This document shows, piece after piece, positions 19,455 to 32,900 of a DNA stretch of 64,000 bases. Source of the stretch: Ascidia mentula (Eukaryota > Chordata > Ascidiacea > Phlebobranchia > Ascidiidae); the NCBI GenBank assembly GCA_947561715.1, contig OX387199.1, positions 18,543,001 through 18,607,000 on the forward strand, in the 5' to 3' direction. The position numbers were made by a program, and so were the translations under genes. The number at the start of each line of letters is the position of its first letter. Within the stretch, counting starts at the first letter, position 1. The notes under the pieces are model-generated. The model did not search any database and was not told the DNA's origin. It saw only the letters and a program-made list of their open reading frames with translations.

Positions 19455-20905
19455 CTTTTCTTATTATGCTCATGAACTTTGCATTGGAATACATTTAAAA
19501 GTTGTGTATTTTTATGTGTGGGGAAGAGTCATGTGAGGTACCTGTTGCTTCCAGCCCTCAACCAATCCAGGTATATTTGTGTGGACAAGTGTTAGCTGAC
19601 CAGTTGAGATACTAAAGTTCTTTTAATTGGTATAAAAATATAGCAACTGTTGCCATGTATTGAATTCCAACTAACAGTAATATCCACTGATTAGAACCTT
19701 CTCGTCCACATTAGTACAGAGAACTTGTCTAGGGCGGGAAGTCAATGGAAAATACTAATTTCAGCATGTAGCCACAAAGCACTGAATTTATTGACAACAA
19801 CAAATATATTCCTTCAATATGTGTATGGATTCTGAAAGCAGAACATTGGTAATATACAACAAGAAAAATTCGAGCTTATTTGAAAGAAGCACCAATTTCT
19901 ATACTTGGTAACTGGGAAAATTAGAAAAATGAGGTATGAAACAATTTGGTTGCTCACCAATACAATTGTCATAAAATCAGTCTTTTCCTAAAAGCACAAT
20001 TCGCGTATTAACTGTGGTGACTCGCAGCAACTTGAATAGATTTGCCAGGTGTGCAGGGAAATGCCAAAAACTGCCACAAGATCACTGACATAATTTTGCC
20101 CGGTATCGTGCGTGCACAGATGTAGCAACTTGAAACTAAAATGTCCCCAGAAGTAAAGAAATATTGCACAAATGAAAAGTAAACTACAATTATAAATTTT
20201 ATCAAGCTGAGCATGAGATCTGTGCAAAACACGCATAGCACAAAATACGCTCCACCATGGGCACGCTATACGATCTAGAACCAATAATAACCACTTATTT
20301 GTCGTTAATGTTACCGGTACCATAATATTGTGTTACGATGATGGGCAATTGTCTTGTTGTGAGTTACTTTTGGTCGTTGGTGGAAAAAGGGATTTTGTTT
20401 AGGCGAAACATGAAAACATTTGAAGGATTAGAATGCAGTGCGTCCAGCGCCTAAAATAATCAATCAGAGAAAGGATTTTCGGAGAGGCACTGGGAAAGTT
20501 GACTTCGTACGCAGAAAATTTCGACACAAATAGATTTCTCGTGAAACAAAAATTCGTATAACAAAATTGTTGGGCACATATCTATTTGTTTGCAACACGC
20601 GTTTTGGAAGTTAACAAGACGGAAATGTGGAACACGTCCAGCACGCAACAACATATAAGCTCTTCTAGATATAATCTCGATGCGCAACCAAATTTTCCAA
20701 AATAAAACCATCTGGTACAAAAATAATGACTGTTTTGGCTTTAGTTTAACCGAATCCCGGCACGACAACATAGCAGTTAACATTTCTTTCTACGGGTAAT
20801 TGTTACTTTTGCTCATATTGCGAACACTAAACGTTATTCGGGGTAATTAGTCTGAATTCGCCTACGGCAATTCGATTCGAAACCAGGTAGCCGGAACCGA
20901 ATCCT
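19455..20905. other. Intergenic region between convergent small gene and PIKfyve
   Basis: AT-rich 3' flank shared by two convergent genes. Open frames of up to about 110 codons on the minus strand (19988-20323 and 20460-20783) lack recognisable domains and look like chance. No repeat of the named families is evident. Confidence 0.45.
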
Positions 20906-23900
20906 CTAGTGACAGGGCTTTGGTTGGTAAGCCTGCATTTCGAACCACCGATCCGGAACGACTTGAAAATATCGGTCCATTGCCTCGCAGAATCGACTCC
21001 GGTAGAGTTCTGGGTGTACAACGGTGGGCATGGAACGGGCTCCGTGTCTGGCTGGAACGATTGATTTCCAATGCATCTCAAGCTTCTTGTCCCAAGTAAA
21101 AGTTCGCATGTAGTCTGCCGAGTATATAGACTTTATACATGGATGATTTTTTTTCCATTTATTCAAATGTATTTGAGTGATGATGACATAAGTTTTTGTC
21201 GAAACGTCTTATTTTAACATGACAGTGTTAATAACAATATTGGGCAGTCTATTTATACTCAGAATTATGAGAAAACTCGTGAGTTGTGCTCCTATATTTG
21301 AATTTCTTTTCAAGACAAACCTACTTTACGTGAAAAGATTGTCAGTGACGACAAAAAGAATAAATAACAAAATAACCAACAAAAAAGCCCCGAGTAACAT
21401 CATGTCCTACGTACAACAAACCGGCAGGCAAATCGTATTTTAATTGTGTTTTGTTGGTTGAACAGCATTTCATTGTGTAATTCTTCGCTTGTGGAGATTT
21501 TTCAGGTGGGTACATATACGCCCTCATAATGCAAACACCAAAGCGCGATTCCAAGCAAAGGTAAATTTGAGTTAAACATTGTGTTTGGTTAAATTACTAC
21601 TGATGCTGCCAGGCATATCTCTTACTATTATACGACTGTTCTGGTAATAACTTTATTATATCAACGTTTCGGCCACCATGCAGCAGCCTTTATCGGGATG
21701 TAAAAAATGTGAATAATACAACGTTGACAATGTTGTTGATAGTTGTTCATTTCTTATTTTTCGCCTCTAGCGTTTTTTCTTAGTTTGTGCGCCTCAACAT
21801 TGTCCACGTTTATGTTGCTATGACTACAACCGGTACTGGTTAGTTTGAGGTGGTAAAAGCTTACCGATGATCCCCACGACAATTTCCTTCCTCTCATCGT
21901 CAATCCCGACCAGTAGGGAATAATCGATAATTTCGTGGCTGGATAGAAAATGGGCGTCATCTGTTATCGCTTTCTTGATCAGCAACTGTTAACAAAATAT
22001 CATTCATTAACAACTCTGTGGCTCAGTAAAGAATGTTATTAGCTCTGTGAATAAAGAGATAAGGTTTTTCCTTGGTATATATTATTCACCTATGCTTGTA
22101 GGCATGATCTGTATCACTAAAACACAAACAACGCGATGCAAAACCAACATGATGTCTGCAAGCATAGTTGTAATATATATCAAGAAAAACCTTGTGAAAA
22201 AAACGACTCAGGATTCTAGTGAAGAATTGTTTAAAATATCTGCTACTAATTCTTTGTTGGTCGTAAAGCTTTCAAGAGATACTGGTAATGCAACTTCCGC
22301 CTTCACCTATGCCAAATACAAGGCATTTATATACTATACGATAAGTTACTAAATGGGTTCAATTATTTAGGAGCAGAACACTGATTTTCATGAGAAAAAA
22401 GTATGGACGCTTCAATAAATTTCATCTAACAAGAATCACCTTCGTGTGTTCGTGAATGTAGAGGGGGTGATCTCTCATAATGGTGAGAAGATTTTCATCC
22501 AGGAGGACTTGGTTGTTCCTGGATGCGGGAGTTGATCCCAGGAGGCCGATTGATGTTGGTTGGGCGGGAGAAGAAGGATTAGGAGAGGTGGAGAAGGAAG
22601 GAACGGATTCGGAATCGGTTTTCACATGACGGTTCCGAACAGATCCTTTCAGATCAAAAACCTGACAGAAAGTTTTCAAAGAAATGAATAAAAAACATTT
22701 AAAGATCAATGAATAAGGATAAAAATTAAAAAAATAACTTCATTGCTTGAAATTGGAGACGCCGACAATGCTTATTTTAACGAAATACATTAGCCTTGTA
22801 TAGGAAAGATGGCCGATTATAGCCTGCGGAAATAAAGGCATTCATGCTACATGTACAAGAAAGCAGAATATATTATGGTGTTGCAAACACATATAAACAG
22901 GTGTTCTAATCCCACCCTAATGTTAACCAAACGTAGTGTCGTGTTGAAAAGGTCTGGCCACGACCAAAGTTAGTTTCCGGCCAAGTAAACTGTACTACAT
23001 ACATTAACGAGCAAATGAAAGTGAAATATTGTAAGAATACATTGAGGCAAAATCAATCCACGTTACATTGCACAGAGGGCTACACATGGGCAGCCACATG
23101 TTTTATTCACTGCATTGGATTTTATTACTTTTACATCAGTACAAAATAATATCTTACATTTTACAAACTATTTCGTTCCAGCCTGTCAGTGATTTCTTTT
23201 ACAACAAAGAAAACTACGAAACCAAGATCATTTTCCGTCAACAATTAACATCAGACAAATATGCATACGATAAGCAATGTGGAGCCAATAATATAAATTG
23301 TGTATAAGCTGCAGACAGATGGCAACTGTTTCGACCTATAAGGTCTCATCAGTGCAGCTGGTGTGACTATCAGACGACTTTGCTGACCAAACGGCCAAGC
23401 AAAGACTTCCACTTTGTGGTGACTATACAATCACCGTCATCCGTTGGGCACCAAACTAGGTGCAACGGAGACAACAATGATGAGACCTTTTAGGTCGAAA
23501 CACTGGCCATCTGTCTGCAGCTTATACACAAATATGCATACGATGCGCATTTCTTTGCGATCACATAACACAAACATAAGCATGGGGAAACACTTACTTG
23601 ACTGATGTTGCGTTTGTAGAAGAGATTTTCCATCACCAAAATGTCTTGTTTAAATGATTGGTTGGTCGTTGTGTTGTTGAACGAAACGCGATAAACACCC
23701 AGGATTTTGGACAGTGCCGTGGGCGACTGAAGAAATCAACAACGTTCAGTCAGTTTTTAGTAAATTGCAAACGTTTGTTTAAATGCTCTTCACACTTAAG
23801 GCTTTCATTGCTCAGAATAAAGCTCTTGTTAAACATACACGTAAGTTTAAGTGCCCTGAAAGCATTGGGTATTGTATATGTTAATGTTTTTCCCCTAAAT

Positions 23901-26900
23901 GAACTTGTCGTCTTTATGGAGTAAACAAATAAAAGAGTCCCATGCGGTTCCAAAACCGTGGTTGCCGAACTCACACACTATAAGAGGCTCTGCTTTGATT
24001 GCAATAAAATATGCCATGCAAATGCACCACCAATAATTTCTGGTTGTTTCCTAACCAATACCTGTTGCTTATTTCCCTTCATGTCATACTTAGATATGTT
24101 GAAGTACTGGCGTTTAAGTCAAAAAACAGTACTTTATAATAATTTAATGGTACTTTAACCGTGTAACTCAGGTCAAAATGATCTTCTACCTTAGACTTCA
24201 GGGCGTGGGTGATATACTCGAAAAAACTCGGTGCGAGTTCTAGAAACGAGTGGAGATCGAATCTGGACATCTGCTTTAAAACGAGTCGGTCATCGAGTGT
24301 TTTGTGGAAAGCTGACCCCGACTTCCCCCCTCTCGCAGCCCAACGGACGCAACGCGATAACGACGAGATGAAATCTTCTTCTGTGCAATCAAGAATCTAC
24401 AAATAAGTGGTTGCATCGGATTGAAAGATATCTCAGAAAAAATGTTGGGTTTGATATGCGTACGAAAGCTGATGAACCATAAATAAATACCACTTTTGTA
24501 AGTTGACACAACAATATGAACAGAATAGCCAATACAGTGCTGGAAAACTTCATGTAAACGTTTCGATTGTCGAAATCGTAACGTTTACATGAAGTTTTCC
24601 AGCACTGTATTGGCTATTCTGTTCATATTAAAGATTTACAAAACCGTTAGTTATGTACTTAACACAACAAGTTATGTGCAGTGTGCCATGACACAGTGTA
24701 TGTGCAGTGGGATACACGACAAAAAGTCGCTCAAAAGCATTTAAATCCTACAAAATATGACAGTTATATGTATACACTTATTGTCAAGGCAAATAACAGG
24801 CTTTGAAACGACTGTTTAGGTAGAATTACAAGAGCGCTTAAACTACCGCCTACTTACTGTGGTTGTGGTTTTAAGGTTTCCAACTGAAAACAAACAAACC
24901 GACGAATCTTCAAACGCCAGTTGAGTTTTTACAATAAACAGTTGTTACAAATAATTACAGGGCATTCAAAAGTTGCAGCTGCACCAAACACATCTAGAGA
25001 AAATTGTCCTGCGTTTAGCAGACAAAACCTTGACAAAATATACTTGCGCGATTTGTTGTATCAAGTAAACACAAATTACATTACTAATAACCCTGAAAAT
25101 CGACCTCTGAAAAACTCTGGACGTTTTGCAAATTTGCCTTGAGTTAAACAAAGCAACAATTTTTTCTGGATAAAAACACCTCTTTCAACGATTGTTTATG
25201 TACAATCGTTGTTTATGTACAGTTTTCGGACACAGTTTAGCGAAGTAGCGAGCGAAAAATGCTGTAAGTTAAATAAATATTTGAGTTCCTGTACATGGGC
25301 AACATGGCTGGCAATACACTATAAAACTTCCAAATTTGATGCCGATCATTTGACTAACGGTTGCAGTATTTTATTGATCTCGGCATTATTTAAAATACTT
25401 CTTTCAAAAAAGTATAAAAATAGTGCGCAATTTACCTGAGCTCGCAAAGCTTTAAATCCAACGGCAAAATAAACCTTGCAGTAAAATTTTGTATTCGAAT
25501 CTTCAAACTCAACTTCGGTGTGAGGTCCGGTGCTGTGTGACGTCACAGGGGACGCCGAGACCCCGAGTTTGTCTGAAATATTCCAATAATAAAATGATTG
25601 CCTATTACTTGACAATAACAATAAACCTACAACTGCTAAGAACTCACAGTTGGTGGTATTTGGCGAAGAAAAGAGTTCACGTTATTCTTTGCCGAACAAA
25701 ATGTACCAACGGCTGCACGTCAGGTTTATTTATTTTATCTTGTAATTTTCCTTTTTCGCTTCTTATCACAAAGCAGGGATAAGGCGTGAAAGGCAACCAA
25801 ACAAATTTCACAACAGAGCTTTTTCTGTTTATGGTTTTTGACCGAAAAAAAATGTTGAAAACCTTCCAAATTTACTGAAGCCAAAAAGGATGTTAGTTGT
25901 AAAGGCTGAATTATTGCAACATTTTAAACTTCCATGGCGACAAAGTGTTGTTTATTTAACATGTCTTGCTATAAACTCCTAGTACTACACTTCCCATAAC
26001 ACAGTGGTTCTCAAACTGTGGTACGCGTACCACTAGTGGTATGCGATAGCTTTTCAAGTGGTACGCGATTTAGTCTACTCTATACAATTTACCGCACTTT
26101 GCAGAAGCCAAAACCGCTGCAAATACATGATGTCGGTTTTCTTTATTGTGCATTTGTGACGCAATAGTTTCAACGTGAAATTGTTGCACTGTTGAAGTAA
26201 TTCTGACATCGTGTGTACAACAATTTCATGTTGATACTATTGCGTCACTAATGCACAATAAAGAAAACCAAGCAACTGGTGATATTGGCTAAATTGTTAT
26301 TCATTGGTGTTATGTCATAACAGTTATGATATAGTAATAGGGTGGTACCATAGACAACTTATGGTAGTACGCAGTGTATTAAAAAACAAATGAGCGGTAC
26401 GTGATTGGAAAAAGTTTGAGAAACACTGCCCTAACATATGAAAACAGAGAGACAAGTTTCCCCGACCATTATAATACTTTACCTTCACTTTTCCAACCAG
26501 AAATTCCTTTAAATTCCACGTGCGGATCAATAATCATATCAGCATCCTCGCCATTACCATCAATTGTCCTCTCTGCGCCTCCAGTGGCCGAAACTTTGTC
26601 TTCTGTTTGGTCGCTAGGCGGCGGAATCTTGTTGTCAACTGGTCCCATTGTTTCAGTGAAGTCGGTTGTGACGTAACACCTGTATTCTGGGGTTCGCAGT
26701 GTGTATGCGATGATAGAGCTGGGCTCTGCGTCTCGAACCTAGTTATGAATTCAATAATGAGTGTTTTATCCGCATGGTTATTACTGTCTTCTTTATATAT
26801 ATATATATGTTTGTGTGTGTTGGTTTGGTTTAGTTTATACGTCGCTGTCAGATTTAAGACTGTATAATAAATATATATATATGAATTGCAGCTCACTTTA

Positions 26901-29900
26901 AAAACAATATTGGCTATATTGCTTATGTACGGAAATATTTGAAGTAAACTTGACGGAATCTGTTACATGGAAATTATGTACAAATAAGACGTATAGACAG
27001 TCAACATGTTTATAAGATAAAAACACAATCAGGTTATTATGTAAATCATTAGTGTTTTTTTTTTAAATTACATTTGGCGGGCCCACTAATAGAATCGCCA
27101 CCCACAGATGGGAAAGTCCCGCCCTGTTATGTATACATAACACTACGCAGACATAAGATTTACTAATTTAATAGTCTGACCTTCTGACACAATAAAAACA
27201 TGTGTCATTGTGTCAGAAGGTCGGACTATTAAATTACCATATGCCTGGCAGCAACAGAAACATTATATAAGATTTACTGCTCGATAAAATGACATGAAAG
27301 AATTTTTTATGTGAAAGCTGCAGATCTTCTAATTTTAAGTTTATTCTATGGGTCGTCATTGACTTACGACGACTTGTGAGGCGATGCAGTTTTGAAGGAG
27401 GTAATGTTCGGAAGCGGGAAATGGCGGGGAAACTTGGGAATGGCTGCTGCTGTTCAGGAGGTGACTGACGAAGTACATGCTCACTAAAATACAAGAAATA
27501 AACAGTAAGTTATTACTGAGTAAAACTGTGAAAACCTATTAGATAGACAGCTGTGAAAATGTTAGAAGAAAAATATATTTCGCTTAAAAAAAGCATCATC
27601 AGTTTCGAATTCACATAGAATCAACTTCAAATACGGTTATCGGTTGACAACCTGCCAGGGTGACTTGGTTCACTGATCCAGTATAGTTTGTATCATTTTT
27701 TTATTTACTGAAGTTATGTAAGAAAAACAAGTCTTTTGTTTCCCATAAGATTCTGATATTTATTGAAAGAGTTCTATCCGTTATTTAGGTTGAACATATT
27801 CAGCGTAAATTAAAAAACCTAACATTTGGCCACAAGTTCCCAGGACTACAGAAATATTTACGGTGCCAACATAACTACCTAATTATGTAAAAGATATTTC
27901 CGTGATACACTGCGGAATCAATGCGGAGTTACATTAGTTACTCTTCTGCAAATATCACGGTTTGCTTTGAGTAATGAAAGTTCTTGGGCAAGTGTAGCTG
28001 ACCTGTAGAAGCAGTTCTAGATATTCTCTTCACGCTTGAATGCTTTACATCAGGTTTGTCTGCGCTGACCTTCTTGTTCGAAAGAGCTGGAATTAAAAGG
28101 AAAACACTAAAATCAGTTAAAAAATGTTGTGGAATTTTTCAGACAAAAACAAAAAAAACGTTTTTATCGAGTTTTAAAAATATTTTCCAAGCAACTGATC
28201 TTCTGGCACATTTTAAAAAAACGTACATTTTTGGCGCTTCGCCTGCTATACGTACGAGTCTAATATATCTGGCAGCAACAAAATATTTGTGGTTTCAAAA
28301 TTGTTTTTTTAAGCCAAAGTATTTGGATTAGGACATTAAAAATTGAACATTTTAGCAGCGGGTTTCTGATAATTTGAGGATAAGGAAACAATATGGCGTA
28401 GCCAATATTGCATCCCAAACCTAAAAATCAATCACAAACAACTTACATTTGGCTGGAACAGATTCCGCGGAAGTCAAAGGCTGCGTAAAATTCCGACTAT
28501 TAAATTCCATAGTTACAATGAATTTGTCCAACTATCAATTATTATCATTACTTCGTACAAAAAATTGTACAGAAAAAAAATACTTGGACGGCGTACGGTT
28601 ATTGCGTCTTAGTGTGCGACTTAAATTCTACACAAAACGCTCTTGGAATACATACGTTGGAATTTTCGCCATTTTCAGGTTTCACCGAAGAATCCTCCGT
28701 TTCTACGTCATCGTTGCCTGCAGTAGGAAGTGACGTATCTACAAGAGAAACTAGAAGTTCGTGTCCGTCCAAAAACTCGATGCAGTAATTGTTAATTGAA
28801 CGTATGTTGGACAATAAATTTCGCTTCGGCAAATATCATTCTACATTACACCACGCTGCGTTAGACAGTTCGAAATGTTAAGGAAGTTATTTGAAACAAA
28901 AATAATAACAGTAAAATATTGCAATTTATTTTAAACAAATATAAAAAATAACTAAAGATTTGAAAACATAAAAAAATACTGAAGTTTGAATATTTGATCA
29001 GTCAACTTACCTTCAGCCTCGTCTTCATTGACAGTTTTCAACGAGTTCGCTTTCCTCAGACCCCATTCTTTGTTCTTCTGACCCCCAACTTTTCTGTTAC
29101 TAACGATAGGGTTGATGGTGTAGAGGTTTACTGCCCTGCTGCCACGTCGTGTCGCTCTATCCTATAAATTACATGAAAATATTCAGTTGACTCGAGGCAA
29201 ATTCGAAAATTCCAATCCACAGATTTTGATTATTTAGTAATTAGTCTCTTGACCGCTCTTTTGGGGAATATTGGCATTTATTGAGACAGACTGTGAAGCC
29301 AATAATATGAATGTGTAAGCTGCATGCAAATGGCCACTGTTTCGACCTAAAAGGTCTCTTCAGTGCAGCTTTCCGCCCGCAAGGTTTCACCTGGTTTGGT
29401 GCCCAACGTATGACGCTGATTGTATAGTCACCACAAGGTGGAGGTCTTTGCTTGGCCGTTTGGTCAGCAAAGTCGTCTGATAGTCACACCAGCTGCACTG
29501 AAGAGACCTTATAGGTCGAAACAGTGGCTATCTGTTTGCAGCTCACACAATTCATATTATTGGCTTCACTTTGCTTATCAAATTCTTTGACTGTTATTTA
29601 ACGTTAGACAGCATCCTATCGTTAACATTATTTTGCAAGACATCGTACTGTTGCATAACCTTATGGTGGTAACGTATTTTGATACCCACCATATCGGCTA
29701 CAGCGCCAATCGTAGCATTCCAGTCATGAACAACTCGACATATTCGACAAGTGAGTTCGAGAAGTCCTCTCAACAATTCAACCCGATCACGTTCGTAGAT
29801 TTCAACCTCGGTATGATCAGCTTCCTGAAATTCAAAAATAAACTGTGTGTTGGGAATAGTGTCCATAAGTTTCATTCATCGATATGTTCCAGAAATGATG

Positions 29901-32900
29901 GTTTGTTTGGTAAATATTTAAACAATTACATCTTTTTCGTGGCGTACAATCCCAGTCATTTAAACTTACATTGTTAGGTTCAGTTTCCATGGCAACAGTT
30001 TCCACCGCATCTTCCCTCGTCTGTTGCTGTTGCTCGAATTGGCTGCAATTTAAAAAAATGCGATTTTTCTGTGAATAAATCTGCAACAAACTATAGCAGA
30101 TTGAGGCATAAACGGAAAAAGTAAAAAAAAAACAGCGTAAAATGTAAAATGAGGAACAAGAAAAAAGTAAAAAAAAGTATAGTGGGAAGTGTAAAATGAG
30201 GAATAACGGAAAAAGGAAAAATTAGGAGCAACGGGAAAAGTAAAATGAGGAACAACGGAAAAGTCAATTGAAGAATAGCGGGAAAAGTTAGGAAAATTAC
30301 AAAAGTTTAAAAAAGTTTCGGATCTTACTCCAATCTAATCGACTGCAGTTTCAAATGTAGTTTGTCGACACAATCCCTCATATGATAACGTTCTTCCTGG
30401 TACCGCTCCAATAACTCGTCGAAATATTTCTCTCTGATCTGATTGAGTGACGTCACGTCGGCGCTGGCCTCTGATTGGTCGGATAAGGGTTGGTCGAGCG
30501 GATTGCTGGTGCGTGACGTTACGATCAGGTCATGGATGGAATCCATTGCTTCGTAGCCGACCTGGGATGTTTTTCATGTTACACTTTCAACCGTAACAGA
30601 GGTACTTTCCCTGACAGAGGAACTTTCCCCAAACAGAGGGACTTCTCCTTAGAAAACTTCACAGAGGGACTTTCCCTAATTGACTGAACAATATTATTGT
30701 GACGGTTTCTCAGTGCGGATTTTTTGTCCGGAATATTTGGAAGGGAGTTGACTGCTAACTTCAACAACGCAATTACAACCAATGCAATCGGAATTTTCTA
30801 TTTTACTGTGCAAACCAATATGTCTGAAACGGGACTTCTCAATCGATTTTGGGGTCGCCAAAATTGGGAGGTTAGACTTATCTACGACTATACAATATTT
30901 CACGATGTTATAGTTCTTTACCACGGGTCCGCAGAAAATAATTTTTTTTAAATGGGATCGCAGAACAAAAAGTTCTCAGCTGTAAAGAGTGGCACACCCC
31001 TTATTTTTACACTCTCGTTTCTTTTTAAGATTTTCAGATTAGTTTATGAAGTGAGCTCCATTTTTAGTTTCTGTGAACTGAAAACATACCACTTAATATC
31101 GTCTGTAGCACTTTTTTGGGCAGTCTAACGACTTAAAATCTAAACTTCATGTAGCAAATCGATTTTGTGGGACCCGATGAAGAAAGAATCAGCTCGTGCT
31201 AATTCAGTTTTTCAGTGGTCAGTCTGTTAAAAAACTTGCACCAGTAACTACAGAAGTTCTAGATTTGTGACAGACACGGAGTATTGCAAAAAATACACAT
31301 TATCTGTGAGTTACCTTTGAGAGAACTTTCATCTCATCTACAATCCTCTGAAACTCTGACCTCTCTTCATCCAGATCCAGATCCTGATTCTCCTTCTCCT
31401 TCTCCTCTCCTTCAATACTCTTCCTCCAATCCGTGTTCTTATCGAATTGGATCGATGGTGAGGGAAGGGCGATCTCGAATACGTTGATCTCGAAACACTT
31501 GAATGCAGCCACGATGTCCCTGTGGTGGAGACGTAAAAGGTTAATTTTGTGAGCGGTGGACAGGGTCACTGTTTCAGTGCAGCCTGGTATGACTAAGGAT
31601 TTTTTGTTTTCCACGTTTTACGTGTTTAAGTTGAAGACAGGATAAAGATTTGTTACGAGATTGTGTTCTTTAAGATTTTTTTTATTTTGTTCGCTTCTTG
31701 ACGGATTTTTGAAACGCAAACACTACTAATACTGTATACATGAAAAATGGCATTATATTGTTACAACCCGCCAAAAAAAAATTATTTTTTATAAACATTT
31801 AAGCGATCTGAACACAAAGTTAATCAACCAATTCAAATATATGTGGAATAATAAGTGTTTAGCACGTTTGCGTGCTTACGAGAATATTTTCCATCGAAAC
31901 CCTTCTCCTAAAAAAGGGTACAATTTTTTTTTTCAGTTCCTGTAGATTCAAACTTGCTTTGAAGAAGTAACATCTTTGTACATTAGGACAAACACAACGA
32001 TCAGATCACACTGTTTATTTTTCGCTGTTTACCTCAGAATGAAAAACTGGAATGATTTGAACGGAGGAACGACCGACGGTTCGGTGTCGTCGTCTACATG
32101 TTGATATTGTGAAGGGGAATTGAAACTCTGGAGTCGCAATTCCAGAAACTTCGCGAACGACATCGACCACGCGTCACGTGACAGAGGTTTTAAATCTGCA
32201 AAATATTTTGAGAAAACCTGGTTGTGATTTCTATCGATAAAGGATTTGCCGAAAAATCAACGCGTATTAAAACAATCGAAGCTGAATCACCAACAGAACA
32301 TTGAAATTACAGTATTTACTTGGTTACACAGAAGGGGACAATAATGTTCGAATTAATATACATTGTGACGAAGTGGGATCAAGTTCGCGAAAGCTCGTGC
32401 TACAATAAAGTTATTTACCAGTCAGTCTCCTACAAAAGCAGTGCACCAGTAAGCATTATAGGCATAGACCAGAGACGGACACGGCTAATTGAAGAAATTG
32501 AATCATACATTTTATAAAGTTGATAAATTTGTTTGGGCGTTTTTATTTTTATTTTCCTTTAGCCGCAGAAATCAAATTGGACTGTTTAGTGGGATATATT
32601 TAAGCGCAACATGAATGGTCATGTTTGTGTTGATGCTTTTATGCATTGGTCAGCAACCTATTTTAGTGTAGTGTGACAGTTAACGAAATATACCAAATGT
32701 TCATAACTCAGCGGGCCAACATTTTTCCGGGTATTTTTTTTCAGCAACCACTGCTGCTTCGCGGTCTCAAATCGTGTGAATCACCAGGTATTTGCAAATT
32801 TTAGGAGTAAATTTAGCCTTCCAAGACGAACATTTATCGATTAACATATCTACCAGAAGTTTGTACAAAATTGCAATACGAACCCCTATGTTACAAGAAC

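Larger units (their letters stand above)
20906..25572 (-). other. PIKFYVE: PIKfyve lipid kinase domain (six exons)
   Basis: Exons 25436-25572 to 20906-21114. Seen: FYCKVYFAVGFKALR, GGKSGSAFHKTLDDRLVLKQ (ATP-site lysine in the LKQ strand), ILGVYRV, ILVMENLFY, FDLKGSVRNR, IIDYSLLVGID, IIDYMRTFTWDKKLE and YRSRFCEAMDRYF. These match the PIP kinase fold, with the type III activation-loop region RTFTWDKKLE. Between RHVKTD and LLDENLL there is a serine/proline-rich insert of about 30 residues not recalled in human. Confidence 0.95.

Noticed and set aside
19988..20323. 111-codon minus-strand frame between the small gene and PIKfyve
   Set aside because: Composition is Cys/Phe/Leu-rich as expected from AT-rich chance frames; no motif, no splice context, no conservation known.
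20460..20783. 107-codon minus-strand frame downstream of PIKfyve
   Set aside because: No recognisable domain and located in the expected 3' flank of PIKfyve.
26534..26896. 120-codon minus-strand frame
   Set aside because: The PIKfyve exon 26483-26738 lies here in another frame (EPSSIIAYTL, IDPHVEF), which matches human PIKfyve.
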